A DNA stretch of 63,037 nucleotides from an uncultured Nitrospiraceae bacterium (GTDB lineage: Bacteria; Nitrospirota; Thermodesulfovibrionia; Thermodesulfovibrionales; SM23-35): contig CAKZPA010000009.1 of assembly GCA_937138415.1 (NCBI GenBank), positions 1-63,037 of the forward strand, in the 5' to 3' direction. Both the position numbers and the translations under genes were made by a program. How positions within the stretch are numbered: the stretch's first letter is position 1; each line of letters begins with the position of its first letter. Below the pieces are notes generated by a model, which was not told the DNA's origin, searched no databases, and saw only the letters and a list, made by a program, of their open reading frames with translations. Below, piece by piece: positions 38,733 to 48,169 of this stretch.

Positions 38733-38761
38733 ATTATAGAATGTATTTCCCAAAGTTGCAA
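38733..38761 (-). promoter_or_regulatory. Promoter of the OmpA-type lipoprotein gene
   Basis: On the minus strand: TTGCAA (38761-38756), 17-base spacer, TATAAT (38738-38733). It predicts a start near 38726, 185 bases before the ATG. Confidence 0.6.
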
Positions 38762-38829
38762 CGAGTTTCGTCGCGGCCGATGGAGCGAGCAGGAGGAACT
38801 CTCCGCCGCGGAGAGGTGCCCGCCCATGG

Positions 38830-38859
38830 TTGCCAAATTCAGTTCGGAGAGGGTATAGT
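38830..38859 (+). promoter_or_regulatory. Promoter of yajC
   Basis: TTGCCA (38830-38835), 18-base spacer, TATAGT (38854-38859). A strong GGAGGTGAT ribosome site follows just before the ATG at 38886. Confidence 0.55.
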
Positions 38860-38885
38860 ATCTGGTAAATTTCCGGAGGTGATCC

Positions 38886-39233
38886 ATGGGATTCAATTGG
38901 ATCGATATAGCGCATGCAATGGGACCAGCACCGCAGGGAGGCGCCGGGCAAGGAGGTCTGGCGGGTCTCATTACCAGTCTCGTCCCTCTCGTCCTCATCT
39001 TTGTCATCTTTTACTTTCTGCTCATTCGGCCGCAACAGAAGAGAGCGAAGGAACACAAGACCATGATCGAGAACCTCAAAAAGGGGGACAAGATCATCAC
39101 ATCGGGCGGGATCTACGGGGTTATCGAATCGGTCGGTACCAACACGATCACGCTCAAGGTCGCTGAGAACACAAAGGTCAAGATCGGGAAAGCGTACGTG
39201 GCCGCTCTGAGGGCATCGTCTGACGAAGATTAG
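38886..39233 (+). CDS. yajC: Preprotein translocase accessory protein YajC
   Basis: 115-residue single-pass membrane protein. A Gly/Ala-rich N-terminus precedes one membrane helix ('LVPLVLIFVIFYFLLIRPQQKRAKEHK'-type junction, the YajC hallmark), then 'LKKGDKIITSGGIYGVIE'. It associates with SecDF. It is followed by secD and secF, but a 354-base repeat-bearing gap separates it from secD. Confidence 0.95.
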   Translation: MGFNWIDIAHAMGPAPQGGAGQGGLAGLITSLVPLVLIFVIFYFLLIRPQQKRAKEHKTMIENLKKGDKIITSGGIYGVIESVGTNTITLKVAENTKVKIGKAYVAALRASSDED

Positions 39234-39587
39234 TCCAATTTCTGACAGGGTGCCGAGAGAGGCAAGAATGCGCGACAACCGAACCGTGGACCTTCCCTTT
39301 TGTCATTTCGAATCCTTCGCCCCCCGTCATTCCGAGCGAGTACTCTCCACAGCGGATCCGCTCTCTCGGCGAGTCGCGTGGGGCGACCGAGGCGGTAAGA
39401 ATCTCGTGGTTTGGCGCAGGACAAACGCTGTGAAGAACCGCACGGATGGGATCAGAGCGGCGCGCCAGGGTATTTTGTTCGGCGATATGCTCGCAGTAGC
39501 CCGGTATACTACGTCCTCGTCGCGGAACGCCGGAGCGTTCACGATGTTGGACGGAGGACATCGGGGTTTTCCCATAGCGGAGGCTGA
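39234..39587. other. Gap of 354 bases with repeat-like sequence between yajC and secD
   Basis: No gene is supported. It contains GTCATTCCGAGCGAG at about 39327, similar to the start of another common dispersed repeat, and GGCAAGAATGC (39261-39271), a core that recurs at 47954-47964 and, shortened, at 48138-48146. A TATACT (39505-39510) could be a -10 for secD, but no good -35 was found. Confidence 0.5.
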
Positions 39588-41210
39588 ATGAAGAAAAAAA
39601 TTCTCTGGAGGCTCATACTCATCGGAGTGACCCTCCTCCTCGCGTTCGTCTTCTTCCTTCCGAACACCCCGCTTTTCCCCCATATGCCCGAATGGTGGAA
39701 GAAGACCATGCCTTCGCGGGGGATCGTCCTCGGCCTCGATCTTCAGGGAGGCCTACACCTCGTTTTCGAGGTGGAAGGAGAGAAGGCTGTCGAAATCACG
39801 ACGGAAAGAATCGCGTCACGGTTGAGAGAGCTCCTCGCAAAGAAGAATCTCTCAGCGGAAGTGAGTTCGTCCGGGCTCGCCATTTCGATAAGCCCCTCCT
39901 CGACCGAGATAAGGAAAGTCGTCGAAGACAACTATCCTATCCTCGCACCCGTCGAGACCGCAACGCGGCTCGTTTACAGAATCTCCGACAGGGAAGCGAA
40001 GAGAATACGGGACAACGCCGCCGACCAGGCGCTCGAGACGATCCGGAACAGAATCGACCAGTTCGGCGTTGCGGAGCCGACGATCCATCGGCAAGGCGAA
40101 AACGAAATCGTCGTCCAGTTGCCGGGGGTGAAGGATCCGAGGCGTGCGATCGATCTCATCGGGAAGACCGCGCAGTTAGAGTTCAAGCTCGTGGACGATG
40201 AATCGCCGATCGCGGCCGAACTGCCGCAGGCGATCGCCCCCGGTGAGGAGGAGGAACTCCTCCGACAGTTCGCTGGCAGGATCCCTGAGGGAACGGAGAT
40301 CCTCTTCGAGAAGAGGGTCAACAGAGAAACAGGGGTTGTCCGGAAAAGTCCTATCCTCGTGAAAAAGCAGGCCGCCCTTACCGGCGACCTCCTGAGCGAT
40401 GCGAAGGTGAGTCTTGACTCGCGATTCAGCGAGCCGTATGTCTCTCTTTCGTTCAATGCAGCCGGCGCGAAGCTTTTCGAAGAGGTAACGGCCGCGAATG
40501 TCAAGAAGCGGCTCGCCATCGTGCTCGACAACACGGTCTATTCGGCGCCCGTCATCCAGGAAAAGATCGCCGGGGGCAATGCGCAGATCACGGGCCACTT
40601 CACGATGGAGGAGGCGAAAGACCTGAGTATTGTTCTCCGTGCGGGCGCGCTGCCGGCTCCGATGAAGATGCTCCAGAATGTGACGGTCGGGCCGTCTCTC
40701 GGGCGGGATTCGATCGAAGCCGGGAAGATTGCGGGGATCATCGGAACGATCGCGGTCGTCGCATTCATGATTTTTTACTACAGGCTGTCCGGGCTCATTG
40801 CGGATTTCGCCCTATTCCTCAATATCGTTCTCCTCCTCGGGGCGATGGCGTCGCTCAATGCAACGCTCACCCTCCCGGGTATCGCGGGCATCATCCTCGC
40901 CATCGGCATGGCGGTCGATTCGAACGTGCTCATGTTCGAGCGCATGCGCGATGAACTGCGGGCGGGGAAGACCCCCCGCGCAGCCGTCGATTCGGGGTAT
41001 CACAAGGCGTTCTGGACGATCTTCGATTCGCACGTGACGACGCTGATCACCGCGGCCGTCCTCTTCCAATTCGGGACGGGACCGATCAAGGGGTTCGCCG
41101 TGACCCTGAGCCTCGGTGTCGCAATAAATCTCTTCACCGCGCTCGTCGGCACGAAGTCGATCTTCGATGTCATCAACAGCAAGCGGGAACTGAAGCGGTT
41201 GAGCATATAG
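39588..41210 (+). CDS. secD: Protein translocase subunit SecD
   Basis: 540-residue membrane protein that uses the proton gradient to help pull exported proteins through SecYEG. It has an N-terminal helix, '[18 protein letters not shown]' (the SecD motif), a periplasmic P1 domain ('[26 protein letters not shown]'-like core) and six C-terminal helices with '[19 protein letters not shown]'. It is full length. GGAGGCTGA precedes the ATG. secF starts 14 bases after its stop. Confidence 0.95.
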   Translation: MKKKILWRLILIGVTLLLAFVFFLPNTPLFPHMPEWWKKTMPSRGIVLGLDLQGGLHLVFEVEGEKAVEITTERIASRLRELLAKKNLSAEVSSSGLAISISPSSTEIRKVVEDNYPILAPVETATRLVYRISDREAKRIRDNAADQALETIRNRIDQFGVAEPTIHRQGENEIVVQLPGVKDPRRAIDLIGKTAQLEFKLVDDESPIAAELPQAIAPGEEEELLRQFAGRIPEGTEILFEKRVNRETGVVRKSPILVKKQAALTGDLLSDAKVSLDSRFSEPYVSLSFNAAGAKLFEEVTAANVKKRLAIVLDNTVYSAPVIQEKIAGGNAQITGHFTMEEAKDLSIVLRAGALPAPMKMLQNVTVGPSLGRDSIEAGKIAGIIGTIAVVAFMIFYYRLSGLIADFALFLNIVLLLGAMASLNATLTLPGIAGIILAIGMAVDSNVLMFERMRDELRAGKTPRAAVDSGYHKAFWTIFDSHVTTLITAAVLFQFGTGPIKGFAVTLSLGVAINLFTALVGTKSIFDVINSKRELKRLSI

Positions 41211-41224
41211 GGAGAGGCAACGTC

Positions 41225-42139
41225 ATGATCGAGCTGATCAAGAAACCGAACATCGACTTCCTTGGGAAACGCAACATCGCGTTCGTCATTTCGGGTATTT
41301 TCATGGCGATCGGCATCCTCGCCATCGTGCAGATCGCGACGGGAAAGGCGAACCTCGGGATCGATTTCGCAGGTGGGACCGCGGTACAGCTGAAATTCGA
41401 AAAGAGCGTCTCGCTCCACGATGTCCGCGGTGCGCTCGAGGGCAGCGGCCTCAGGGATTTCGATCTTCAGGACCTCCCAACCGAGAACAAGATTCTCATT
41501 CGGGTGAAAAAAACGGAGCAGGACCTTGTGCACGTCTCCGACGCGATTACGACCGCGATCAGCCAGAAATTGCCTGACTACCCGTACGTCGTCGATGCGA
41601 CGACCGTGATAGGACCGAAGGTCGGGGGCAGGCTCAGAGCGGATGCGGCGAAGGCGATTGCCGTTGCAGTCATCGGCATCCTCATCTACGTCGCGTTCCG
41701 TTTTCAGTTCAAGTTCGGCGTCGGAGCGACGGTCGCGACGTTTCACGATGTGCTCGCGGTCCTCGGCATCTTCTATCTGCTGGGGCGGGAGATCAATCTC
41801 ATCCTCGTCTCCGCCCTCCTCACCATCGCGGGATATTCGCTCACGGATACGGTCGTCGTGTTCGACAGAATACGCGAAAATCTCAAATTTCGGCAGAAAG
41901 AGGGTGTCGAAACCATCATTAACAACAGTATCAACGAGGTGCTCTCGCGGACGATCATCACGTCGCTCACGGTGCTCATGACCGCCCTTTCCCTCTTCTT
42001 CTTCGGCGGCGAGGTGCTCCATGACTTTTCTCTCGCCATCATCCTCGGCGTCATTGTCGGCACTTACTCTTCAGTCTTCGTGGCAAGCCCCATCGTTCTC
42101 TTATGGGGCGGGCAGAAGCTCTTTACAAAGAAAAAGTGA
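41225..42139 (+). CDS. secF: Protein translocase subunit SecF
   Basis: 304-residue membrane partner of SecD. 'NLGIDFAGGTAVQLKFEK' is the SecF version of the D-x-x-GG motif, and the C-terminal helices include 'GYSLTDTVVVFDRIRENLK' and 'INEVLSRTIITSLTVL'. It is complete. GAGAGGC lies upstream of the ATG. Confidence 0.95.
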   Translation: MIELIKKPNIDFLGKRNIAFVISGIFMAIGILAIVQIATGKANLGIDFAGGTAVQLKFEKSVSLHDVRGALEGSGLRDFDLQDLPTENKILIRVKKTEQDLVHVSDAITTAISQKLPDYPYVVDATTVIGPKVGGRLRADAAKAIAVAVIGILIYVAFRFQFKFGVGATVATFHDVLAVLGIFYLLGREINLILVSALLTIAGYSLTDTVVVFDRIRENLKFRQKEGVETIINNSINEVLSRTIITSLTVLMTALSLFFFGGEVLHDFSLAIILGVIVGTYSSVFVASPIVLLWGGQKLFTKKK

Positions 42140-42244
42140 ATCATGCACGGGTCTCGGGGGCCACGATATCCGTGCGCGAGAGAACCGATTATTCCTGCCC
42201 CATGATCTCTCGAGGCCTTGAACCGCTGAACCCTTTCCCCTCGC

Positions 42245-43960
42245 ATGCATAAGCGCTGGTTTGTCAACAGGACGAACCCGCAGTATATCCGGTACCTCTG
42301 CGCGTCGGCGTCGATTCCCCCCGTCCTCGCGCAGATATTGATCAACAGAGGACTGAAGACGGCGAAAGAAATCGATTCCTTCCTGAATTCGGGGTTTTCA
42401 ACGTTGACGGATCCGCTCGAGATGCAGGGCGTGAGGATGGCTGTCGAACGGATCGCCGCCGCGGTCAAGAGGGGCGAGAGGGTCCTCGTCCACGGCGATT
42501 ACGATGCCGATGGCCTTACGGCAACGGCGATACTCGTCGGCGCGCTCCGCGCGCTCGGAGCGGACTGCGGGTACTGGATACCGCACAGAAGAGCGCACGG
42601 GTACGGTTTCAACTCGCCCGGGGTGGAGGCGGCAAAACGCGTGGGGGCCGCCCTCGTCATCGCGGTCGACTGCGGCATTACCGCCTTCGAGGCGGTGAAC
42701 GCCTGCAGCCGGGCGGGGATCGACGTCATTGTCGCCGACCACCATGAACCGGCCCTGGGAGGCGCTGATGGCGTGTCGGATACATACGTCCTTCCCGATG
42801 CGGCGGCCGTGATCAATCCGAAGGTGACCGATCGAACGACGCCGCTCGCCTTCTTGTCCGGTGCGGGAATCGCCTTCAAACTTGCGCATGCGCTCTCCCT
42901 CTTTTTCGCGGGCGGCTTCGCTCCCGAAGAATTCCTCGATCTTGCCGCCCTCGGCACGATCGCGGACAGCGTCCCTTTGATCGGAGAAAATCGCTGCCTC
43001 GTGAAAGAAGGCCTGAAGAGCATCGCTGCCGGCGAACGGGCGGGTCTTCGCGCCCTCAAGCACGTGGCGGGGATCGATGGGAAGAGAATGAGAGCGGGCC
43101 TCGTTGCCTTCACGATCGCTCCGCGGATCAACGCTGCCGGCAGAATGGACGACGCGAACGACGTCGTGAAACTCCTCCTGACGGGCTCGATCGAGGAGGC
43201 GACCGATATCGCGTCGCTCCTCGAAAAGCGGAATGCCGAGAGGCAGCGCGTCGAGCAGCAGGTCTATCAGGAAGCGCTCGACATGGTCCGCTCGAAAGGG
43301 GTTCCGCCGGTTATCGTGCTCGGTGCCGAAGGGTGGCATGGGGGGGTGATCGGGATCGTTGCGTCGAGACTCGCTGAGCAGTTTCACCGCCCCGCCATCC
43401 TTTTTTCGATAGAAGGAGACCTCGCCTGCGGGTCCGCCCGAAGCATACCCGCGTTCGATTTGAACGCCGGTTTCTCCTCGTGCCGGGATCTCCTGAGGAG
43501 GTTCGGCGGCCATGCGCAGGCGGCCGGGGTCGAGCTCGACGTGAAGGATATGCCGCTCTTCGAAGAACGGATCAATCGCCATGCGCACACGGTACTGAAG
43601 GAAGAGGATTTACTCCCGGTGCTCGAGATCGACGCGCAGGTGGATCTGTCCGAGATCACCATTGAACTTACGGAGGCGCTCGGGGCCCTCGAGCCGTTCG
43701 GCTGCGGCAACCCGGAGCCTCTCCTCGGATCGAAAGACCTCGAGATCCTCTCTCCCAGAATCGTCGGGGACAATCACCTGAAGATGCGGCTCCGCCAGAG
43801 GAATCAGTCCATCGAGGCGATCGGGTTCGAAATGGCTCCCCTTTACGAGGATCTTGCGCCGGATCGGACCGTCGACGCCGTGTTCACCCCCTTGGTGCAC
43901 GAATGGGCCGAATCCCGGTATCTCCAGTTGCATCTGAAGGCCCTCCGCCCGAGCCGGTAG
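42245..43960 (+). CDS. recJ: Single-stranded-DNA-specific exonuclease RecJ
   Basis: 571-residue DHH-family 5'-3' exonuclease. Catalytic motifs: 'VHGDYDADGLTA' (82-93), 'VDCGIT' and the DHH triad in 'VADHHEP' near residue 163, with the DHHA1 motif 'GWHGGVIGIVASRLAE' and 'GGHAQAAGVEL' later. It acts in recombination and mismatch repair. The C-terminal OB-like domain is present. No strong ribosome site is visible before the ATG at 42245. Confidence 0.94.
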   Translation: MHKRWFVNRTNPQYIRYLCASASIPPVLAQILINRGLKTAKEIDSFLNSGFSTLTDPLEMQGVRMAVERIAAAVKRGERVLVHGDYDADGLTATAILVGALRALGADCGYWIPHRRAHGYGFNSPGVEAAKRVGAALVIAVDCGITAFEAVNACSRAGIDVIVADHHEPALGGADGVSDTYVLPDAAAVINPKVTDRTTPLAFLSGAGIAFKLAHALSLFFAGGFAPEEFLDLAALGTIADSVPLIGENRCLVKEGLKSIAAGERAGLRALKHVAGIDGKRMRAGLVAFTIAPRINAAGRMDDANDVVKLLLTGSIEEATDIASLLEKRNAERQRVEQQVYQEALDMVRSKGVPPVIVLGAEGWHGGVIGIVASRLAEQFHRPAILFSIEGDLACGSARSIPAFDLNAGFSSCRDLLRRFGGHAQAAGVELDVKDMPLFEERINRHAHTVLKEEDLLPVLEIDAQVDLSEITIELTEALGALEPFGCGNPEPLLGSKDLEILSPRIVGDNHLKMRLRQRNQSIEAIGFEMAPLYEDLAPDRTVDAVFTPLVHEWAESRYLQLHLKALRPSR

Positions 43961-44009
43961 CGCGAAACGGCCCCTCCGTCCATTGACGAACGGGACATTC
44001 GTACCATTA

Positions 44010-44015
44010 TATAAT
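44010..44015 (+). promoter_or_regulatory. -10 element of rel/spoT
   Basis: TATAAT five bases before the ATG at 44021. A TTGACG at 43983-43988 is 21 bases away, too far for an ideal match; an overlapping CATTAT would give a 16-base spacer. Confidence 0.35.
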
Positions 44016-44020
44016 AAATC

Positions 44021-46153
44021 ATGGAAGAAGAGCTTGTAGATATAGACATTCTCATCAGGAAAGTCCTCTCCTATACTCCCGACGCGGACATCGAACTTCT
44101 CAAACAGGCCCATATCTTTTCGAACGAAGCGCACGGTACCCAGAGACGCATCGAAGGGTCCCCCTTCATCGAACATCCCCTCGCTGTCGCGTCGATTCTG
44201 GCCGATATGAAGATGGACGTGCCGACGATAGTGGCCGGTCTTCTCCATGACACGATCGAGGATACGAACATCACCGCCAAGCAGATCAGGGACCGTTTCG
44301 GTAAAGAGATCGCCTTTCTCGTGGAGGGGCTGACGAAGCTCTCCAAAATAGAGTTTTCGACGAAAGAGGAGGCGCAGGCGGAGAACTTCAGGAAGATGCT
44401 CCTCGCGATGTCGGAAGATCTCAGGGTTATTCTCATCAAATTCGCCGACAGACTCCACAATATGAGAACGCTCCAGTACCTGCCCGAGGGCAAGCAGCAG
44501 AGGATCGCCTCCGAGACGCTCGAAATTTACGCCCCGATCGCGAACCGTCTCGGGATTGGATGGGTCCGGACGGAACTCGAGGATCTGAGCTTCAAGGCGC
44601 TCATGCCGGATCTGTACAACGACCTCGTGAGGAAAGTGGCGAAACGGAAGGAAGAACAGGAGAGTTACCTCAGGGAGGTGACCTCGATCGTCACCGAGAA
44701 ACTGAAGGAAGAAGGGATCCCGGGGAAGGTCTCCTGGCGGATCAAGCACTACTACGGGATCTACCAGAAGATGCAGAAGCAGGAGATCCCGTTCGAGCAG
44801 GTGCACGACGTCCTCGGTCTCAGGATCATCACGGACACGAAGGCAAACTGTTACGCGATACTCGGGATGATCCATTCGCTCTGGGCCCCCGTTCCCGGAA
44901 GGTTCAAAGACTACATCGGCGTCCCGAAATCGAACATGTACCAGTCCCTCCACACGACGGTCATCGGCCCGGGAGGTGAACGCGTCGAGTTCCAGATCAG
45001 GACGACCGAGATGAACATGATCGCAGAGCACGGCATCGCGTCGCACTGGAGATACAAGGAAAAGGGCAAGATGGACGAAAAGAGCGACCGCTACATCTCG
45101 TGGCTGAGGGAACTCATCCAGGCCCAGAGGGAATTGAGCGACGCGAAGGATTTCCTCGACGCGGTAAAAGGCGAAGTCGTGCCGGAGGTGATCTACGTCT
45201 TTACGCCGAAGGGAGAGATCAAAGAGATGCCGGTCGGTTCCACGCCGGTAGATTTTGCCTACAGCATTCACTCGGAAGTCGGGAACAAGTGCGTCGGGGC
45301 GAAGGTGAACGGGCGGATCGTTCCTCTGCGGTTCGTGCTCCGGAACGGCGATACCGTCGAGATTTTGACGTCGCCGACGCAGGGTCCGAGCAGGGACTGG
45401 TTGAAATTCGTCGTGACGCCGCGGGCGAAGGGCAGGATCAAGCAGTGGATCAAGGCGGAGGAGAGGAAGCAGAGCGTGGAACTGGGACAGAAGCTGATCG
45501 AGGCGGAGTGCCGGAGGCACGATCTGAATCTCTCCGTTCTGAAGTCCGAGGAGATGCAGCGGGTGCTGAAGCTCCTCTCGGTCTCCTCGCTCGAGGACCT
45601 GTTCTCGTTCATCGGTCACGGAAAGATCTCCGCGCACCAGGTCGTGAACAAGTTGCTCCCCGAGAAGCCCGAAGAAGAGGCGCCGGTTCCGAAGGCGGTG
45701 AAACCGCCGAAGGAACACAAGGGCATTAGCATCAAGGGGACGGACAACGTGCTCTACCACACGGCGCGGTGCTGCTACCCGATCCCCGGCGACGGCCTCA
45801 TCGGATTCGTCACGCGGGGAAGGGGCGTGACGATTCATCGTCGGGATTGCCCGAACGTTGACCGGCTCGCGTTCGACGACGCGCGGCTCGTCGACGTGGA
45901 GTGGAAGGCGTCGCCCGATGCGACATCGCCGGTCAAATTGCTGATCGAAGCGGTGGACAAGCCCGGAATCCTCGCGAGCCTGAGTTCGGTCATTTCTTCG
46001 GTCAACGTGAACATCAGCAATGCCACCGTGAATTCGACGGAAGACAAGAAGTCTCACATCACGTTCATCCTCGAGGTGACAGACAAAGGCCAGCTCTCGG
46101 GCCTTACCCAGAAGATCGCTCAGCTCGAGGGTGTCCTCAAAGTGAGCCGATAG
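44021..46153 (+). CDS. relA/spoT: Bifunctional (p)ppGpp synthetase/hydrolase
   Basis: 710 residues in the Rel/SpoT order: HD hydrolase ('EAHGTQRRIEGSPFIEHP', 'HDTIEDT' with H76/D77 and E80/D81 intact), synthetase ('RIKHYYGIYQKMQKQ', 'HDVLGLRIITD'), TGS ('YVFTPKGEIKEMPVGSTPVDFAYSIHS'-like), helical/zinc-finger region with 'CCYPIPGDGLIGFVTRGRGVTIHRRDC'-like sequence and a C-terminal ACT domain. Because the hydrolase residues are intact it should both make and break (p)ppGpp. A TATAAT (44010-44015) ends five bases before the ATG, so the mRNA may be leaderless. Confidence 0.94.
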   Translation: MEEELVDIDILIRKVLSYTPDADIELLKQAHIFSNEAHGTQRRIEGSPFIEHPLAVASILADMKMDVPTIVAGLLHDTIEDTNITAKQIRDRFGKEIAFLVEGLTKLSKIEFSTKEEAQAENFRKMLLAMSEDLRVILIKFADRLHNMRTLQYLPEGKQQRIASETLEIYAPIANRLGIGWVRTELEDLSFKALMPDLYNDLVRKVAKRKEEQESYLREVTSIVTEKLKEEGIPGKVSWRIKHYYGIYQKMQKQEIPFEQVHDVLGLRIITDTKANCYAILGMIHSLWAPVPGRFKDYIGVPKSNMYQSLHTTVIGPGGERVEFQIRTTEMNMIAEHGIASHWRYKEKGKMDEKSDRYISWLRELIQAQRELSDAKDFLDAVKGEVVPEVIYVFTPKGEIKEMPVGSTPVDFAYSIHSEVGNKCVGAKVNGRIVPLRFVLRNGDTVEILTSPTQGPSRDWLKFVVTPRAKGRIKQWIKAEERKQSVELGQKLIEAECRRHDLNLSVLKSEEMQRVLKLLSVSSLEDLFSFIGHGKISAHQVVNKLLPEKPEEEAPVPKAVKPPKEHKGISIKGTDNVLYHTARCCYPIPGDGLIGFVTRGRGVTIHRRDCPNVDRLAFDDARLVDVEWKASPDATSPVKLLIEAVDKPGILASLSSVISSVNVNISNATVNSTEDKKSHITFILEVTDKGQLSGLTQKIAQLEGVLKVSR

Positions 46154-46173
46154 GTACCCGGCAGAGAGTGTGA

Positions 46174-46179
46174 TATAAT
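46174..46179 (+). promoter_or_regulatory. -10 element of the DUF72 gene
   Basis: TATAAT nine bases before the ATG at 46189. No clear -35 is seen, and no strong Shine-Dalgarno sequence. Confidence 0.35.
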
Positions 46180-46188
46180 AGGCCAGGC

Positions 46189-46926
46189 ATGGCGCGTCCG
46201 CGGATAGGGTGCAGCGGCTTTCTCTACGATCATTGGAAAGGTGCCTTCTATCCGGAAGATCTTCCGAGGAGTCAGTGGCTTTCCTACTATTGTTCGATCT
46301 TCACGACGGTCGAACTGAACGTCACCTTCTACGGCCTCCCCACGCGTGAAACCTTCTCGAAGTGGTATGCCTCCACCCCAGCGGATTTCGCGTTCGGGCT
46401 GAAGGGGAGCAGGTTCATCACCCACGTGAAGAAACTCAAGGACTGCGCGGAGCCGCTCGAGGCTTTTCTTTCGAGAGCGGCGCTCCTCAAGGAGAAGCTC
46501 GATGTGGTCCTCTGGCAACTCCCTCCGTCTTTCGTTCTCGACCTCGATCGGTTTCAGGAGTTCCTCGAGACCCTGAGGCCCTACCGCATGAGGAACGCGT
46601 TCGAATTCAGGAACAAGACCTGGGTCACGAAGAAGGTCTACGGACTGCTCGAAAAGGAGAACGCCGCCCTGTGCATCGCGGATCACCCAAATTTCCTCAG
46701 CGATCTCCCGACCACCGCGGATTTCGTCTACGTGAGACGGCACGGCGCGGAGGGAGACCATACAGCGTGCTACAGCTCTGAGTTCCTGAGAGAGGACGCA
46801 CGGAAGATCAAGGCATACCTCAGGGACAAGAAAGACGTCTATGTCTACTTCAACAACGACGCCATGGGATACGCGCCGAAGAACGCGCAGGAACTCGTCC
46901 AGTTGCTCCAGAAAAAAGGGAAGTGA
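46189..46926 (+). CDS. DUF72-family TIM-barrel protein
   Basis: 245-residue cytoplasmic protein of the YecE/DUF72 family. The signatures are 'RIGCSGFLYDHWKGAFYP', 'FTTVELNVTFYGLPTRETFSKWY', 'DFAFGLKGSRFITHVKKL', and the C-terminal 'VYVYFNNDAMGYAPKNA'. The family adopts a TIM barrel, but its biochemical role is not known. It ends one base before the convergent TrxB-like gene. Confidence 0.9.
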   Translation: MARPRIGCSGFLYDHWKGAFYPEDLPRSQWLSYYCSIFTTVELNVTFYGLPTRETFSKWYASTPADFAFGLKGSRFITHVKKLKDCAEPLEAFLSRAALLKEKLDVVLWQLPPSFVLDLDRFQEFLETLRPYRMRNAFEFRNKTWVTKKVYGLLEKENAALCIADHPNFLSDLPTTADFVYVRRHGAEGDHTACYSSEFLREDARKIKAYLRDKKDVYVYFNNDAMGYAPKNAQELVQLLQKKGK

Positions 46927-46927
46927 G

Positions 46928-47875
46928 CTACTTGCCCCAGTCCGAGCGGACTTTCGTCCTCTTGTAGAGGTATCGTTCCGCCGATAAGGCCGCGATGCAT
47001 CCCTGTGCCGCCGCAACCACCACCTGTCGGATCTCCGTGCACGTAACGTCTCCCGCGGCGAATACCCCCGGAATGGATGTCTCCATCATCGCATTCACGG
47101 GAATGCAGCCGTCCTCGCCCGTCTCGATCGCTCCGTAGAGAAAGTCGACGACCGGTTTGTTCCCGTGGAGGTAGACGAAGACGCCTGCTACGGGGAGTTC
47201 GGACTCGCGGTCGTCGGCGTCGCGCATCCTGATCTTTTCCACGAGATCCGTGCCTTCGACGGCTATGACCTTATGTCCGAGGAGTACTTTCACGTTCGGC
47301 AACTGCAGGACGGGGTGATCCTCCGTGTGTACCTTTCGCGACGGAGAGATGAGATAGACGGTCGCTGCGTACCGCGAGAGGACGCCGGCTTCTTTCACGG
47401 CTTCTTCCGAGCTTCCGATGACGCAGACGGTCATGCCGCGGTAGAAAGCCGCGTCGCAGGTCGCGCAGTAGCTGACGCCCCTCCCGAGGAATTCGCCTTC
47501 GCCCGCGATGCTCGGCCTTCTGCCCATGGAGCCGGTCGCGATGATCATCGTCTTTCCGCTGTACGACCTGTCCATGGCGATCGCCTCTTTTATCTCCTCG
47601 GCGAGCTGTACTCCGACGATCTGCGTCTCGACATACTCGGCTCCGAAACCGATCGCCTGCCTTCTCATGAGATCGAGGAGTTCCTTGCCAGGCATTGGTT
47701 GCATGAGCCCTGGGTAGTTTTCGATCTTGCTCGAGTAGGCGAGGGCGCCGGCCGTCGGCGATTTGTCGAGGATGACGGTTTTCAGTTTTCCTCTCGCCGC
47801 GTACTGGCCGGCGGCGAGCCCTGCGGGACCGCCTCCGATGATGATCACGTCGTAAAGCTCTGCCTGTTCCTCCAT
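46928..47875 (-). CDS. trxB: Thioredoxin reductase-like FAD/NAD(P) oxidoreductase
   Basis: 315-residue flavoprotein. FAD site 'DVIIIGGGPAGLAAGQYAARG' (starting at residue 9), redox pair C137-AT-C140 in 'SYCATCDAAFYRG', and the C-terminal FAD motif 'GVFAAGDVT'. The second nucleotide motif is 'VIGSSEEAVKEAGVLSRYA', in place of the usual GGGxSA, which may mean altered NAD(P)H use, as seen in some TrxB-like enzymes. AGGAGGT precedes the ATG. Confidence 0.85.
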   Translation of the reverse strand: MEEQAELYDVIIIGGGPAGLAAGQYAARGKLKTVILDKSPTAGALAYSSKIENYPGLMQPMPGKELLDLMRRQAIGFGAEYVETQIVGVQLAEEIKEAIAMDRSYSGKTMIIATGSMGRRPSIAGEGEFLGRGVSYCATCDAAFYRGMTVCVIGSSEEAVKEAGVLSRYAATVYLISPSRKVHTEDHPVLQLPNVKVLLGHKVIAVEGTDLVEKIRMRDADDRESELPVAGVFVYLHGNKPVVDFLYGAIETGEDGCIPVNAMMETSIPGVFAAGDVTCTEIRQVVVAAAQGCIAALSAERYLYKRTKVRSDWGK

Positions 47876-47912
47876 CGAAACCTCCTGTAGAGAGAGATAT
47901 CTAAAGTTTACA

Positions 47913-48140
47913 TTATTCGCCTTTCGGATCGCTCAGACGGGAGTCGAGAGAAAGGCAAGAATGCAACGTATCCCCGTCCGCCTCACTAGTTAGCCTCGCT
48001 TCCTGACATACGAAATCAGCAATGAAGGAACCAACCGGCTCTTGCCTCCTGAATTTGTAGGTCTCCACGTGTCTCGCTCTGCGGTGTCCCCACAGTAACC
48101 TCTCGGCGTCCGTCGGGTCCTTTCGGAGCGCTGTGCACAA
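47913..48140 (-). pseudogene. DUF559 (Vsr-like) nuclease remnant
   Basis: The frame encodes 'LRKDPTDAERLLWGHRRARHVET'-like sequence, then 'YKFRRQEPVGSFIADFVC', which is the conserved N-terminal half of DUF559 endonucleases. The catalytic strand is decayed: where the family has 'LVVELDGGxH' this has 'LTSEADGDTLH', and the chain then ends. The start is a TTG and the upstream family N-terminus is missing. A CCCTCA-type terminus follows at 48170. A 9-base direct repeat (CAAGAATGC, 47956-47964 and 48138-48146) flanks it. Confidence 0.7.
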
Positions 48141-48169
48141 GAATGCTTGTGGGAATCATTCATTGCACA

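Larger units (their letters stand above)
38542..38885. other. Divergent control region between the OmpA-type gene and yajC
   Basis: 344 bases without a gene. It holds a promoter for each direction (listed separately). The predicted OmpA-gene leader is about 185 bases and contains an inverted repeat (aatgcc / ggcatt between 38644 and 38668), so post-transcriptional control is possible but unproven. Confidence 0.5.

Noticed and set aside
43610-46057. 815-codon open frame on the minus strand opposite recJ and rel/spoT
   Set aside because: It is rich in Arg, His and Asp with no family signature, and lies opposite two well-recognised genes. It is a shadow frame of GC-rich coding DNA.
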